DNA of 64,000 nucleotides from Buchnera aphidicola (Cinara curtihirsuta) (GTDB taxonomy: Bacteria > Pseudomonadota > Gammaproteobacteria > Enterobacterales > Enterobacteriaceae), in the NCBI RefSeq assembly GCF_900698895.1, contig NZ_LR217700.1, forward strand, positions 186,001 through 250,000, given 5' to 3'. Of this stretch, positions 10,425-20,718 are shown one piece after another. Each line of letters starts with the position of its first letter. Position 1 is the first letter of the stretch. The position numbers and the translations under genes were made by a program. Under the pieces are notes generated by a model. The model was not told where the DNA came from, searched no databases, and worked only from the letters and a program-made list of their open reading frames with translations.

Positions 10425-11105
10425 TTATTCTGCCTCTAATCTAATTAATGCATTTTGAGCTGCATCTTGTTCGGCTTTTCTACGACTAGCTCCAATTCCA
10501 ATTAATATTTCTGATAATCCATTTATTTTACAGTAAATAGTAAAAATTTGATTATGTGCAGCTCCGTATATTTGTCCTACATGATATATTGGTAATGGAA
10601 AGTGTTTTGATTGCAAAAATTCTTGCAATCTAGTTTTTGGATCTTTTTTTGTTCCAATTGGACTCATTTCTTTAAAACGTTTTTTATACCATTTTAAAAT
10701 TATTCGTTCTACAGTATAAATATTACTATCCAAAAATATACTAGCTATAATAGCTTCTATAGCATTAGCTAATATAGATTCACGTTTAAATCCCCCACTT
10801 TTTTTTTCTCCTTGTCCTAATTTAAGATAACTACCTAAAGAAAATTCAGATGCGATTTCCGCTAATGTATTTCCTCTAACTAATGTTGCTCTCATTCTAC
10901 TCATCCCTCCTTCATTTACTTTAGGAAAATGATGATATAATGCTTTGGCTATAATAAAACTAAGAATAGAATCTCCTAAAAATTCTAATCTTTCATTATG
11001 TTTTTTACTAGCACTTCTATGGGTTAAAGCGTGTTTTAATAAAGATATGTTAGTAAATTTATATCCAAGAAATTTTTGTATTTTTTTTATAACTATTAGA
11101 TTCAT
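10425..11105 (-). CDS. rnc: Ribonuclease III
   Basis: RNase III cuts double-stranded RNA, including the pre-16S stem seen in this window. The signature ERLEFLGDS (residues 38-46) holds Glu38, Glu41 and Asp45, and Glu65 and Glu117 are present. Position 114, Asp in E. coli (ILADTVEA), is Asn here (ILANAIEA). The C-terminal dsRNA-binding domain is complete ([11 protein letters not shown] through [13 protein letters not shown]). The length of 226 residues equals E. coli, and numbering aligns without gaps. It lies between lepB and era. Confidence 0.96.
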   Translation of the reverse strand: MNLIVIKKIQKFLGYKFTNISLLKHALTHRSASKKHNERLEFLGDSILSFIIAKALYHHFPKVNEGGMSRMRATLVRGNTLAEIASEFSLGSYLKLGQGEKKSGGFKRESILANAIEAIIASIFLDSNIYTVERIILKWYKKRFKEMSPIGTKKDPKTRLQEFLQSKHFPLPIYHVGQIYGAAHNQIFTIYCKINGLSEILIGIGASRRKAEQDAAQNALIRLEAE

Positions 11106-11189
11106 ATTACACCAGTTAAAAATTAAAACAATTAATGTATTTATTTTAAAAAATATTATTAAATTTAATATTTATTATATATAATAATT

Positions 11190-12085
11190 TTATTGAATTT
11201 TTTTAAAAATTCTCCTAAAATATATTATATGAAACCATTTTTTACTTTTATAATTCATGCTAAACCATATATATTTTGCTTTTCCTAATATATTTTCTTT
11301 TTTCACTAAACCCCAAAATCTACTATCTGAACTTTTATCTCTATTATCTCCTATAACAAAATATTGATCTTTAGGAATTATCCATGTCCATTTTTTTTGA
11401 TTTTTATTTTTTATATTATATAAATATAAATAATTTTTTATACCATGAAATACAATTATATCATGTACATGATTTTTAAATATTTCTTTGTAACTTTCTT
11501 TTATTAATGAGCGATATGTATGAATATTTTTATTATAAAATTTTTTATTATTTTTAATTTGATTAGAAATAATATATTTAATTTCTTTTTTTTTTTTTTT
11601 AATAATAGAATATTTATTATTAATTTTATTAAAAATATATATTTTTTTTGTAAAAGGATGATAAAAAACTATATCTCCAGGTAAACCAATAATACGTTTA
11701 ATATATTTTAAATTTTTATTTTTTGGATATTTAAAAACAACAACATCATTTCTTTTGGGTTTATAACTATTAAATTTAATTTTTTTATTTAAATTTTGTG
11801 TATTGTAAAAAAGTTTTTGAACTAATATATAATCACCTTCAAATAAAGATGGTTTCATTGAATTTGAAGAAATAGAAAAAGATTGAAAAAAAAATAACTG
11901 TATACTAAAAATAAAAACTATAATAAGAAAGTATTGTATTAATTCTATTAATAATTTTTTTATATTTTTTTTTTTATACCTTTTTTATAAATATAAATAT
12001 AAAAATTATTTATATTATTAAATATAAAAAGAAAAATTAATGTGCTAGTTATAAAAATAACTATATTTTTTATTAAAAATTTCAT
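11190..12085 (-). CDS. lepB: Signal peptidase I, frameshifted at a poly(A) tract
   Basis: LepB removes signal peptides at the outer face of the inner membrane. The downstream frame holds SMKPSLFEGDYILVQ, KYIKRIIGLPGD with the catalytic Lys, and GDNRDKSSDSRFWG. The catalytic Ser codon (11859-11861) lies just before the first in-frame ATG (11856-11858), so that ATG cannot be the true start. The frame is open upstream, without ATG, GTG or TTG, to a stop at 11985-11987 and encodes the second membrane segment. The N-terminus lies in another frame from ATG 12083-12085: 42 codons with a first membrane segment and a basic loop. The two frames meet at an A11 tract (plus-strand T, 11965-11975). One added A gives a continuous protein of about 298 residues with normal LepB layout. 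lepA ends 28 bases upstream. Confidence 0.88.
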
Positions 12086-12113
12086 ATATGTTTAAAAATC
12101 CTATTTTTAATAG

Positions 12114-13907
12114 TTAATCAAGTTGTAATATAGAAAAAAATATTTCTTGAGGAATTTTTACATTTCCAATAATTTTCATTCTTTTTTTTCCTTTTTTTTG
12201 TTTTTGTAATAATTTTTTTTTACGACTAATATCACCTCCATAACATTTTGACAGTACATTTTTTCTAAGTTGTTTAACATTTACTCTAGAAATAATATTA
12301 TTTTCAATAGCGGCTTGAATAGGTACATTAAATTGATGTCTTGGTATTATTTTTTTAATTCTTTCTATTATATTTTTTGCAAAACAAATAGAATTTTTTC
12401 TGTGACAAATAGATGATAATGCATCAATTTTTATAGAATTAATTAAAATATCAATTTTAACTAAATCACTTTTTCTAAAACCGATAGAATTATATTCTAA
12501 TGAAGCATATCCACTAGAAACAGATTTTAATTTATCAAAAAAATTTGAAATTACTTCTGATAATGGAATTTCATATTGAATAACAGTTTTTTTATTATGA
12601 TATATTAAGTTTTTTTGTATTCCTCTTTTTTTAATGCATAAATTAATAATTTCTCCAATATATTTTGTAGGTGTTAAAATATTACAAAAAGCTATTGGTT
12701 CTCTAATTTCATGGATTAAATTAGTATGAGGAAATTTTACAGGATTATCTAAATAAATTATTTTTTTATTTTTTATTAAAATAACTTCATATATAACAGT
12801 AGGGGCTGTTAAAATAATCTCTATATTGTATTCTCGCTCTAATCTGGATTGTATAATTTCCATATGTAATATTCCTAAAAATCCACATCTAAATCCAAAT
12901 CCTAATGCTTGTGAATTTTCAGGTTCATAAAATAAAGAAGAGTCATTTAATTGAAGTTTATTTAGAGCTTCTTTAAATTGATTATATTGATTAGTTTTTA
13001 TTGGAAATAAACCAGCATATATTTTTGGTTTAATTTTTTGAAAACCTGGTATTAAATTAGTAGAAGGATTTTTAAATGATGTAATAGTTTCACCAACTAG
13101 TATAGAGTGAATATTTTTAATGCCACAAATCATCCATCCTACTTCTCCACAAGATAACATTGGTTTTAAAATTCTTTTTGGTGTAAAAATACCTAATTGC
13201 TCTACTTGATATACTTTTTTAGTTCTTAAAATAAGTATTTTATCTTTTATTTTTATAAAACCATTTTTTATACGTACTAATGATACTACACCTAAATACT
13301 TATCAAACCAAGAGTCAATTACTAATGCTTGTAAGGGGTTATCAGCACTTCCTTTTGGAGAAGGAATAACTGTTATAATTTTTTCTAATAATTCAGGTAT
13401 TCCTTGACCTGTTTTTGCAGAACATAAAACAATATCTTTTGTTGAAATTCCAATAATATCTTTTATATCTTGACATACTTGTTTTGGTCTAGCATTAGGT
13501 AAATCAATTTTATTTAAAATTGGCAAAATTGATAAGTTCATTTTTAAAGCGCTAAGGCAATTTGCAACTGTTTGAGCTTGTACACTTTGAGCTGCATCTA
13601 TTATTAATAAAGCTCCTTCACTTGCAGATAATGCGCGTGAAACTTCATAAGCGAAATTAACATGCCCAGGTGTATCAATAAAATTCAAATAAAAATTTTT
13701 TCCTTTTTTCGAAGTATAATTAATTGTTACACTTTGTGCTTTAATTGTAATACCGCGCTCACGTTCTAAATCCATAGTATCTAAAACTTGATTCGACATT
13801 TCTCTTTTAGATAAACCTCCACAAATCTGTATTAATCGATCAGATAAAGTGGATTTCCCATGATCTATATGGGCAATAATAGAAAAATTTCTTATATATT
13901 TCATCAT
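12114..13907 (-). CDS. lepA: LepA (elongation factor 4)
   Basis: LepA is a ribosome-binding translational GTPase linked to initiation and elongation quality. The GTPase domain has AHIDHGKST (G1), RERGIT (G2), DTPGH (G3) and NKIDLP (G4). The LepA-specific C-terminal domain is present with [10 protein letters not shown] and [14 protein letters not shown]. The 597 residues compare with 599 in E. coli. The start is ATG 13907 or the adjacent ATG 13904, which matches E. coli better. It heads the operon with lepB, rnc, era and acpS. Confidence 0.97.
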   Translation of the reverse strand: MMKYIRNFSIIAHIDHGKSTLSDRLIQICGGLSKREMSNQVLDTMDLERERGITIKAQSVTINYTSKKGKNFYLNFIDTPGHVNFAYEVSRALSASEGALLIIDAAQSVQAQTVANCLSALKMNLSILPILNKIDLPNARPKQVCQDIKDIIGISTKDIVLCSAKTGQGIPELLEKIITVIPSPKGSADNPLQALVIDSWFDKYLGVVSLVRIKNGFIKIKDKILILRTKKVYQVEQLGIFTPKRILKPMLSCGEVGWMICGIKNIHSILVGETITSFKNPSTNLIPGFQKIKPKIYAGLFPIKTNQYNQFKEALNKLQLNDSSLFYEPENSQALGFGFRCGFLGILHMEIIQSRLEREYNIEIILTAPTVIYEVILIKNKKIIYLDNPVKFPHTNLIHEIREPIAFCNILTPTKYIGEIINLCIKKRGIQKNLIYHNKKTVIQYEIPLSEVISNFFDKLKSVSSGYASLEYNSIGFRKSDLVKIDILINSIKIDALSSICHRKNSICFAKNIIERIKKIIPRHQFNVPIQAAIENNIISRVNVKQLRKNVLSKCYGGDISRKKKLLQKQKKGKKRMKIIGNVKIPQEIFFSILQLD

Positions 13908-13995
13908 ATAACTAGTGTACCATTTGTTTTAGTTTTGATCTAATAAATTTTGTTATTAAAAAATGTTTGATATATATATTTAAAAATTTTTAATA

Positions 13996-14056
13996 AAAAC
14001 TTTTTATAATTATATATAATTAATTATATATGTTATATATAATTATAAAAAGTTTT
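13996..14056. repeat. Long perfect inverted repeat in the lepA/mnmA divergent region
   Basis: Two 23-base arms (13996-14018 and 14034-14056) are perfect reverse complements around a 15-base loop. Each arm contains a G-C pair and an A5/T5 block, so it is not merely alternating AT. It lies in the 299-base gap between the divergent lepA and mnmA, 89 bases from lepA and 151 from mnmA. I see no clear promoter in the gap. It could be a leader hairpin, a protein-binding palindrome or a remnant terminator. Confidence 0.6.
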
Positions 14057-14206
14057 ATCTATTTTATATAATTTATTTATTTATAATAAAATTGATATGT
14101 TACATAATATAACAGATTATATAAATCTTAAAAATTTTTAAAATTATTAATTAGTTTATATTTAAAAAATAAAAATTAAATATAATTATTTATATAGTGA
14201 AAAAAA

Positions 14207-15310
14207 ATGAAAAGAAAAAAAGTTATTTTAGCTATGTCAGGAGGAGTTGATTCTTCTGTTTCAGCCTGGTTATTATTAAAAAAAGGATACGATGTAGAAG
14301 GTTTATTTATGAAAAATTGGGATGAAGATGATTCTGATAATTATTGTTCTGCTAAAATTGATTTAATTGATGCAAAATCTGTTTGCAAAAAATTAGGTAT
14401 TTTTTTACACAAAATTAATTTTTCTACAGAATATTGGAATAAAGTATTTAAAAAATTTATTTCAGAATATAAAAAAGGATATACACCAAATCCAGATATT
14501 TTATGTAATAAATTTATAAAATTTAATATCTGTTTAAATTTTGCATTTAAATGTTTAAAAGCAGATTATTTTTCTACTGGACACTATGCTTCTATTAAGA
14601 GAATAAAAAATAAATTTTATTTATACAAAGCAGCAGATACAGAAAAAGATCAAAGTTATTTTTTATATACTTTAAAATCAAATATCTTATCTAAAATTTT
14701 TTTTCCATTATCTCAAATGAAAAAACATAAAATACGAATGATAGCTAAAAAAATAAAATTATCTGTTTATAAAAAAAAAGATTCAACTGGAATTTGTTTT
14801 ATTCAACCTAAAAAATTTAATTTATTTTTAAATCGTTATATTCCTTATAAAATAGGAAGAATACTTACTATGTCAGGAGAATTTATTGGATTACACATAG
14901 GTTATGAGTATTATACTATCGGGCAAAGAAAAGGATTAAAGATTGGTGGAAAAAAAAATAAAAATATGTACCCGTGGTATGTAGTAAAAAAAGATATAGA
15001 TTCTAATATTATTAGAGTAGTTCAAGGAAATGGTAATCCTTATTTATTATCATGCGGATTTTTAACAAATAAAATTCATTGGATTAATAATAAACCAAAT
15101 TTATTAAATTTTAAATGTATGGTGCAAATTAGATATAGATATAATCCTATTATGTGTCAAATTAATTTTAATAAAAAAAACAATTATATAGAAGTACTTT
15201 TTAATAAACCTAATTTATGCATTGCAATAGGACAATCAGCAGTATTTTATTATCATGACTTATGTCTCGGAGGTTCTATTATAAAAAAAAATATATCATA
15301 TTTACCATGA
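14207..15310 (+). CDS. mnmA: MnmA, tRNA 2-thiouridylase
   Basis: MnmA puts sulfur on U34 of tRNA-Lys, -Glu and -Gln. The ATP-binding P-loop [14 protein letters not shown] is near residue 10. The two catalytic Cys are present: [12 protein letters not shown] around residue 102 and DSTGICFI around residue 200. TIGQRKGL and GHYAS are also family landmarks. The 367 residues compare with 368 in E. coli. It depends on sulfur delivered through IscS/Tus-type proteins not seen here. It stands alone on the plus strand. Confidence 0.96.
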   Translation: MKRKKVILAMSGGVDSSVSAWLLLKKGYDVEGLFMKNWDEDDSDNYCSAKIDLIDAKSVCKKLGIFLHKINFSTEYWNKVFKKFISEYKKGYTPNPDILCNKFIKFNICLNFAFKCLKADYFSTGHYASIKRIKNKFYLYKAADTEKDQSYFLYTLKSNILSKIFFPLSQMKKHKIRMIAKKIKLSVYKKKDSTGICFIQPKKFNLFLNRYIPYKIGRILTMSGEFIGLHIGYEYYTIGQRKGLKIGGKKNKNMYPWYVVKKDIDSNIIRVVQGNGNPYLLSCGFLTNKIHWINNKPNLLNFKCMVQIRYRYNPIMCQINFNKKNNYIEVLFNKPNLCIAIGQSAVFYYHDLCLGGSIIKKNISYLP

Positions 15311-15462
15311 TATTAAATTAATATTAATTTAAAAATATATAAAATTAAAAATTAATAATAAATAAAAAAATTCTAAAAAATGTAATAATTAATTTTCTTA
15401 AATTAATTTAACTAACATTTATGTATTTAATTATAATTTATATAATATGGGTGTTATAATAT

Positions 15463-16227
15463 ATGGCTTTTTTAAAAAATAAAAAAATTTTAATTTTTGG
15501 AGTTAAAAATTGTTTTTCAATTGCTTGGGGGATAGCTTTATCTATGTATAAACAAAAAGCTAAATTAGCATTTGTTTATCATAATATAAAATCAAAAAAA
15601 AAAATAATGCCACTTGCAAAAGCAGTAAAATCTAAAATTATTCTACAATGTGATATTAATTCAGATGATTCAATAGAAAAATTATTTATAAAATTATTTG
15701 ATATATGGGGTATGTTTGATGGAATTGTACATTCAATAGCCTATGTTCCTAAAATTCAATTAAATAAAGATTTTATTAAAATAAGTAATCGTATAGATTT
15801 TTTAAATGCTTTTGAAACTAATACTTTCAGTTTAATAGCAATTATAAAAGTAGCTATAAAATTTTTAAATAAAAAATCTTCTATTTTAACTTTAACCTAT
15901 ATCGGTTCTATAAAATTTATACCATATTATAACATTATGGGTATTACAAAATCTGCATTAGAATCAAGTGTACGATATTTATCTGTTTCTTTAGGAAAAA
16001 AAAATATACGAGTTAATGCAATTTCTTCTGGATCTATTAAAACGACAGCATCTTATATAATAAAAAATTTTCATAAAATAATTAGTACAGATAGAAATTG
16101 TTCACCTTTAAATAGAAATATTTCTGCTCAAGAAATTGGAAATGTAGCTGCTTTTCTATGTTCTGATTTATCTAGTGGTATTACAGGACAAGTTATATAT
16201 GTAGATGCCGGAAGAAATATTATGTAA
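15463..16227 (+). CDS. fabI: FabI, enoyl-ACP reductase
   Basis: FabI catalyses the last, NADH-dependent step of each fatty acid elongation cycle. The N-terminus MAFLKNKKILIFG matches the Rossmann start. The catalytic residues are present as in E. coli: Tyr in LTYIGS, and Tyr and Lys in YYNIMGITKSAL. RVNAISSGSIKT and AAFLCSDLSSGITGQVIYVDAG complete the fold. The 254 residues compare with 262; the C-terminal tail is shorter. A weak hairpin overlaps the stop codon (about 16227-16257) and could help end transcription. Confidence 0.96.
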   Translation: MAFLKNKKILIFGVKNCFSIAWGIALSMYKQKAKLAFVYHNIKSKKKIMPLAKAVKSKIILQCDINSDDSIEKLFIKLFDIWGMFDGIVHSIAYVPKIQLNKDFIKISNRIDFLNAFETNTFSLIAIIKVAIKFLNKKSSILTLTYIGSIKFIPYYNIMGITKSALESSVRYLSVSLGKKNIRVNAISSGSIKTTASYIIKNFHKIISTDRNCSPLNRNISAQEIGNVAAFLCSDLSSGITGQVIYVDAGRNIM

Positions 16228-16425
16228 CAGGTTACTACAAGTAGTTTACTGTTTTAGAAGTATAACAATTATTTATTTTTTAATAAAAAAAACATAAATT
16301 AAATATTTTTTTTAATTAAAAAAAAATAAAAAATTTATTTATTTAAAATATTTATAATAAAATATATAAAGTATTTACTTAGATTTGTTTTTTCAATAAA
16401 AATAAAATTATTAGGTTATTATATT

Positions 16426-18375
16426 ATGTTTCAAAATAATTCTTTACTTATACAGTTAAAAAATAAATTACATAAAAAAAAACCTAGAGTTGAAGGAATC
16501 GTAAAAAGTACTAGTCAAGGTTTTGGATTTTTAGAAGTTGATTCTAAAAAAACATATTTTATTCCATCTAAAAATATGAGAAAAGTTATTCATGGAGATA
16601 AGATAATAGCTTTAATTGAAAAAGAAAATGATAAAGAAATTGTATATCCAGAAAAATTAATAGAACCTTTTTTAAAAAGATTTATAGGTTCTATATATAA
16701 AAAAAACAATTGTATCTATATACAGTCAAATTATCCATATATACGAAACACAATATTTTATAGATATAAAACTTCCTTAAAAAGATCATGGAAAAATGGA
16801 GATTGGATAATAGCAGAATTAAAAAAACATAGTTTACGTGATAATAATTACTTTAGTATAAAGATTATAAAATTCATATCTGAAAAAGATAATCCATTAT
16901 TACCATGGTATGTTATATTAACCAGGCATAATTTAGAAAAGAAGTCACCGACAGTTAGTTTGTTAAATTTATCACCACATATTATTGAAAATAATAATAG
17001 AATAGATTTAACATGCTTAGATTTTATTACTATAGACAGTTCTAATACTAAAGATATTGATGATGCTCTTTTTGTAGAAAAAACAGAGGATAATAAATTT
17101 ATTTTAACGATAGCAATTGCAGATCCTACAGAATATATATTAGAGGATACTGAAATAGATAATATAGCTAAAAAACGTATGTTTACTAATTATTTACCTG
17201 GATTAAATATATCTATGTTACCAAAAGAATTATCTGAGAATATTTGTTCTCTACAACCTTTTCTAAAAAGACCGGTATTAGCATGTCGAATAATTATTGA
17301 TAGTAATGGTCATATTATAATAAAAAAAACAGAATTTTTTTTAGCTTGGATCAAATCAAAAAGTAAATTGTCATATGAAAGAGTATCAGACTGGCTAGAA
17401 AAAAAGGGAAATTGGAGACCTGACAATGAAAAAATTGAACAACAAATATTATTATTAAAAAAAATATATATAATTCGTAATCTTTGGAGAAAAAAAAATG
17501 CTTTAGTATTTAAAGATCGTTTAGAATATCGATTTAATATATCTAAAGAATGGGAAATATTAAATATTTCTATAGAAAAAAGAAGAATTGCACATAAAAT
17601 TATTGAAGAATCTATGATTACAGCTAATATTTGCGCGGCCAATTTTTTAGATAAAAAATTAGGTTTTGGTTTATATAATACACATTCTGGTTTTAATATA
17701 TTTAATGCAAAAAATGTTATTGAATTTTTAAAACAATATAATATTTTTTATAAAGTAGAAGAAATTATGACTTTATCTGGTTTTTGTAAATTAAGAAGAT
17801 CATTAGATGAATTATGTAACGAGTATGTTAATTATAGAATTTATCGATTTCAATCTTTCGGAGAGATAAGTATTTTTTCAAAACCTCATTTCTCTTTAGG
17901 ATTATCCTCTTATGCTACTTGGACTTCCCCAATTAGAAAATATAGTGATATGATTAATCATAGATTAATTAAGTCTGTTATAAATAAAAAAAATAATATT
18001 ATACCGCCTGATAATATTTTATTATCACATATTATTGATCGCAAGAGAAAAACACGTATGGCGGTTAGAGAAATAGAAGAATGGTTATATATAAAATTTT
18101 TTTATAAACAAAATTTTCATAATACACATTATCAAGCAGATATTATTGACATTTTAAAGGGAGGAATTCGCGCTCGTTTATTAAAAAATGGTGCTTTTAT
18201 TTTTATTCCTGCTCCACATATACATAACGTGCGTCATGAATTGATTTTTTATCCAGAATCAGGAGTTGTATATATAAAAAATAAAATTCATTATAAAGTA
18301 TCAGATAATATAATAGTACATTCATTAATTATAAATTATGATACTAAAACAATTATTGCATCTCTAGCTAATTAA
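16426..18375 (+). CDS. rnb: Ribonuclease II
   Basis: RNase II degrades single-stranded RNA from the 3' end. It starts MFQNNSLLIQLKNKL, as E. coli does. Two N-terminal cold-shock-like domains precede the catalytic RNB domain with DSSNTKDIDDAL around residues 205-215, holding the four metal-binding Asp. LGFGLYNTH, FCKLRRSLDE and YATWTSPIRKYSDMINHRL follow, and an S1 domain closes the protein. It has 649 residues against 644 in E. coli. It is a monocistronic gene on the plus strand. Confidence 0.97.
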   Translation: MFQNNSLLIQLKNKLHKKKPRVEGIVKSTSQGFGFLEVDSKKTYFIPSKNMRKVIHGDKIIALIEKENDKEIVYPEKLIEPFLKRFIGSIYKKNNCIYIQSNYPYIRNTIFYRYKTSLKRSWKNGDWIIAELKKHSLRDNNYFSIKIIKFISEKDNPLLPWYVILTRHNLEKKSPTVSLLNLSPHIIENNNRIDLTCLDFITIDSSNTKDIDDALFVEKTEDNKFILTIAIADPTEYILEDTEIDNIAKKRMFTNYLPGLNISMLPKELSENICSLQPFLKRPVLACRIIIDSNGHIIIKKTEFFLAWIKSKSKLSYERVSDWLEKKGNWRPDNEKIEQQILLLKKIYIIRNLWRKKNALVFKDRLEYRFNISKEWEILNISIEKRRIAHKIIEESMITANICAANFLDKKLGFGLYNTHSGFNIFNAKNVIEFLKQYNIFYKVEEIMTLSGFCKLRRSLDELCNEYVNYRIYRFQSFGEISIFSKPHFSLGLSSYATWTSPIRKYSDMINHRLIKSVINKKNNIIPPDNILLSHIIDRKRKTRMAVREIEEWLYIKFFYKQNFHNTHYQADIIDILKGGIRARLLKNGAFIFIPAPHIHNVRHELIFYPESGVVYIKNKIHYKVSDNIIVHSLIINYDTKTIIASLAN

Positions 18376-18832
18376 AATCAATTAAAATATAACTACATAT
18401 TTGTATATATATTTTATTTAATATTTATAAATATTAAATAAATTATTAATGATAAATTAATAATAAAATTTATATAAAATTTTCAAATTTTAAATTGATT
18501 TATTTGATTGTTTACTAAACTATTTAATAATATAAAAATAATTAGTATTATACCAATATTTTTATTTACAATAGATGTATAAAATTATAAAAAAATAAAT
18601 TAAATAATTAAATCCAACATATTTGAATTTTTTTATTATATTAATTATAATAATATTTTTATTTCTATTAAATAGATTATAAAAAAATATAATAATTATA
18701 ATTTATATATTAATTTTATAATATTATTATAAAAAAAATCTATTGTTTTTATCATATTTAATTAAAATATTTAAATATATTTCAAAATATAATTTTAAAT
18801 TTTAAATTTATTTAACTTTTATATAAAAAAAA
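18376..18832. other. Gene-free spacer between rnb and lipB
   Basis: These 457 bases are AT-rich with no open frame or RNA gene I can support. A 30-base perfect AT palindrome (18413-18442) lies 37 bases after the rnb stop and could act as a terminator stem, but it lacks G-C pairs and a T tract, so I do not call it one. No clear promoter for lipB is visible. Confidence 0.5.
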
Positions 18833-19449
18833 ATGAATATTATTATACGAGATTTAGGTTTATGTCATTGGGTTGATATAGAAAAAAGTATGAGGAAATT
18901 TACACTAAATAGAAATAAAAATACAATTGATGAATTATGGTTTTTAGAACACTATCCAGTTTTTACTTATGGCGCTTCAGAAAAAAAATATTGTTTTTCA
19001 CATATTAATAATATACCGGTATTTCAATCAATTAGAGGTGGAAAAATTACCTTTCACGGGCCAGGTCAATTAATTATATATTTATTAATTAATTTACAAA
19101 GAAAAAAAATCAAATTTTATAAATTAGTACAAAGTGTTGAAATATTAATTATTAAATTATTAAAAAAAATAAAAATATCATCATATACAAGAGATAATCG
19201 CCCCGGTGTGTATGTTAAAAAAAAAAAATTTGTTCATTAGGATTTAGAATCATCAACGGTTGTTCTTTACACGGTTTAGCATTAAATGTAAATATGAATT
19301 TAAAACCTTTTACATATATTGACCCGTGTGGAAGTAAAAATATTATAATGACACAAATAAAAGATTTTAATAAAAATATTAGTATACAAAAAATAAAGAA
19401 AATCTTTATAAATCAATTTTGTATGTTTTTTAATTATAAATTAATATAA
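18833..19449 (+). CDS. lipB: LipB octanoyltransferase, frameshifted at a poly(A) tract
   Basis: LipB moves octanoate from ACP to lipoyl domains, the first step of lipoate synthesis. The first frame (to the stop at 19238-19240) gives [28 protein letters not shown] and [10 protein letters not shown]. It ends in an A12 tract (19217-19228). With one extra A the frame continues [24 protein letters not shown] and DPCGS to a stop at 19447-19449. That is about 205 residues against 213 in E. coli. The catalytic Lys (in KICSLG) and Cys (in DPCG) lie in the part after the shift, so the short product would be inactive. The downstream part is well conserved, which argues for recent breakage or continuing use. 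lipA follows. Confidence 0.9.
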
Positions 19450-19542
19450 AAGTAGTTATTTTTTATATTTTATATATATATTCAAATATATAATTTTATT
19501 AACTTATTTTAATTTATAAATATAAATTAGAGAAAAATAAAT

Positions 19543-20490
19543 ATGTTTAAGAAAAAAAAAATAAGTATATCTTATAAAAAAGAAAAAGATATACATATTA
19601 TATCTACAATATCATCTTCTAACAAATTTACATCTGTTTTAAAAAAACCTCACTGGTTAAAAATTAGATTACCTTCTAATTTATATAAAATTAATAAAAT
19701 TAAAAATATATTAAAAAATAATAAACTTCATTCTGTATGTGAAGAAGCTCATTGTCCAAATTTACCAGAGTGCTTTAATAATGGTACTGCAACATTTATG
19801 ATACTAGGTTCTATATGTACTCGTAAATGTCCTTTTTGTGCGGTAAAAAAAGGAAGAGCTTTAAAAATAGATATAAACGAACCGAAAAAAATATTTGATG
19901 TAATTTTAAAATTAAATTTAAAATATGTTGTTCTAACATCAGTATCTAGGGATGACTTAAAAGATGGTGGAGCGGGGCATTTTTCTAAATGTATTTACAC
20001 TATTCGAAAAAAAAAGAATATAAAAATAGAAATACTAGTACCTGATTTTAGGGGAAAAGAAATAATAGCATTAAATAAAATTAATAAATATCCACCTGAT
20101 GTATTTAATCATAATGTTGAAAATGTCCCTAGATTATATTCAATAGTACGTCCTGGAGCAGATTATACAAAATCCTTAAATTTATTATATGAATTTAAAA
20201 AAATATGCCCTAATATACCTACAAAATCTGGACTAATGTTAGGTTTAGGTGAAAAGAAAAATGAAGTTATTTCTGTATTAAAAGATTTAAAATCAGTAGG
20301 TGTATCCATTATTACAATAGGACAATATATGCAACCCAGCAAACAACATTTATCAGTTCAAAAATATATTACACCTCAAGAATTTATAATTTTTCAAAAT
20401 ATAGCATTATCTTTAGGTTTTTCTAAGGTATTCTCTGGTCCTTTAGTAAGATCTTCCTATCACGCTGATAAACAATATTTATCCTATTAA
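19543..20490 (+). CDS. lipA: LipA, lipoyl synthase
   Basis: LipA inserts two sulfur atoms into protein-bound octanoate, a radical SAM reaction. Both iron-sulfur motifs are present: CEEAHCPNLPEC around residues 67-78 (auxiliary cluster) and CTRKCPFC around residue 92 (SAM cluster). The C-terminal RSSYHA carries the Ser that ligates the auxiliary cluster. The 315 residues compare with 321. It follows lipB by 93 bases and supplies lipoate for SucB in this window. Confidence 0.97.
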   Translation: MFKKKKISISYKKEKDIHIISTISSSNKFTSVLKKPHWLKIRLPSNLYKINKIKNILKNNKLHSVCEEAHCPNLPECFNNGTATFMILGSICTRKCPFCAVKKGRALKIDINEPKKIFDVILKLNLKYVVLTSVSRDDLKDGGAGHFSKCIYTIRKKKNIKIEILVPDFRGKEIIALNKINKYPPDVFNHNVENVPRLYSIVRPGADYTKSLNLLYEFKKICPNIPTKSGLMLGLGEKKNEVISVLKDLKSVGVSIITIGQYMQPSKQHLSVQKYITPQEFIIFQNIALSLGFSKVFSGPLVRSSYHADKQYLSY

Positions 20491-20653
20491 AAATATTTAT
20501 AATTGCAATATTAAAATTTTATTTATTTTATTTAATAAAAATATTATTTATACAAAATAATTTAATATTTGTAAATAAAAATAATATTTGTTTTGAATAA
20601 AAATTACTTTTATTTACATAAAATTTTTTTAAAGTCTATTTATTAAACATAAG

Positions 20654-20698
20654 AACACCAAACAAAATATAATTTAATTTCTTTTGTTGGTGTTTTTG
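20654..20698. terminator. Terminator between convergent lipA and sppA
   Basis: AACACCAAACAAAA pairs with TTTTGTTGGTGTT (one bulged A) across a loop of about 15 bases, followed on the plus strand by TTTTGTTT. It sits in the 228-base gap between two converging genes and could stop transcription of lipA. Confidence 0.6.
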
Positions 20699-20718
20699 TT
20701 TATTGAATATATTTTTAT

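Noticed and set aside
11190..11858. A complete lepB starting at ATG 11858
   Set aside because: This start would exclude the catalytic Ser, whose codon is immediately upstream in the same open frame, and both membrane segments.
18413..18442. 30-base perfect palindrome after rnb
   Set aside because: It is made only of A and T, has no T tract after it, and similar palindromes are expected often in this base composition.
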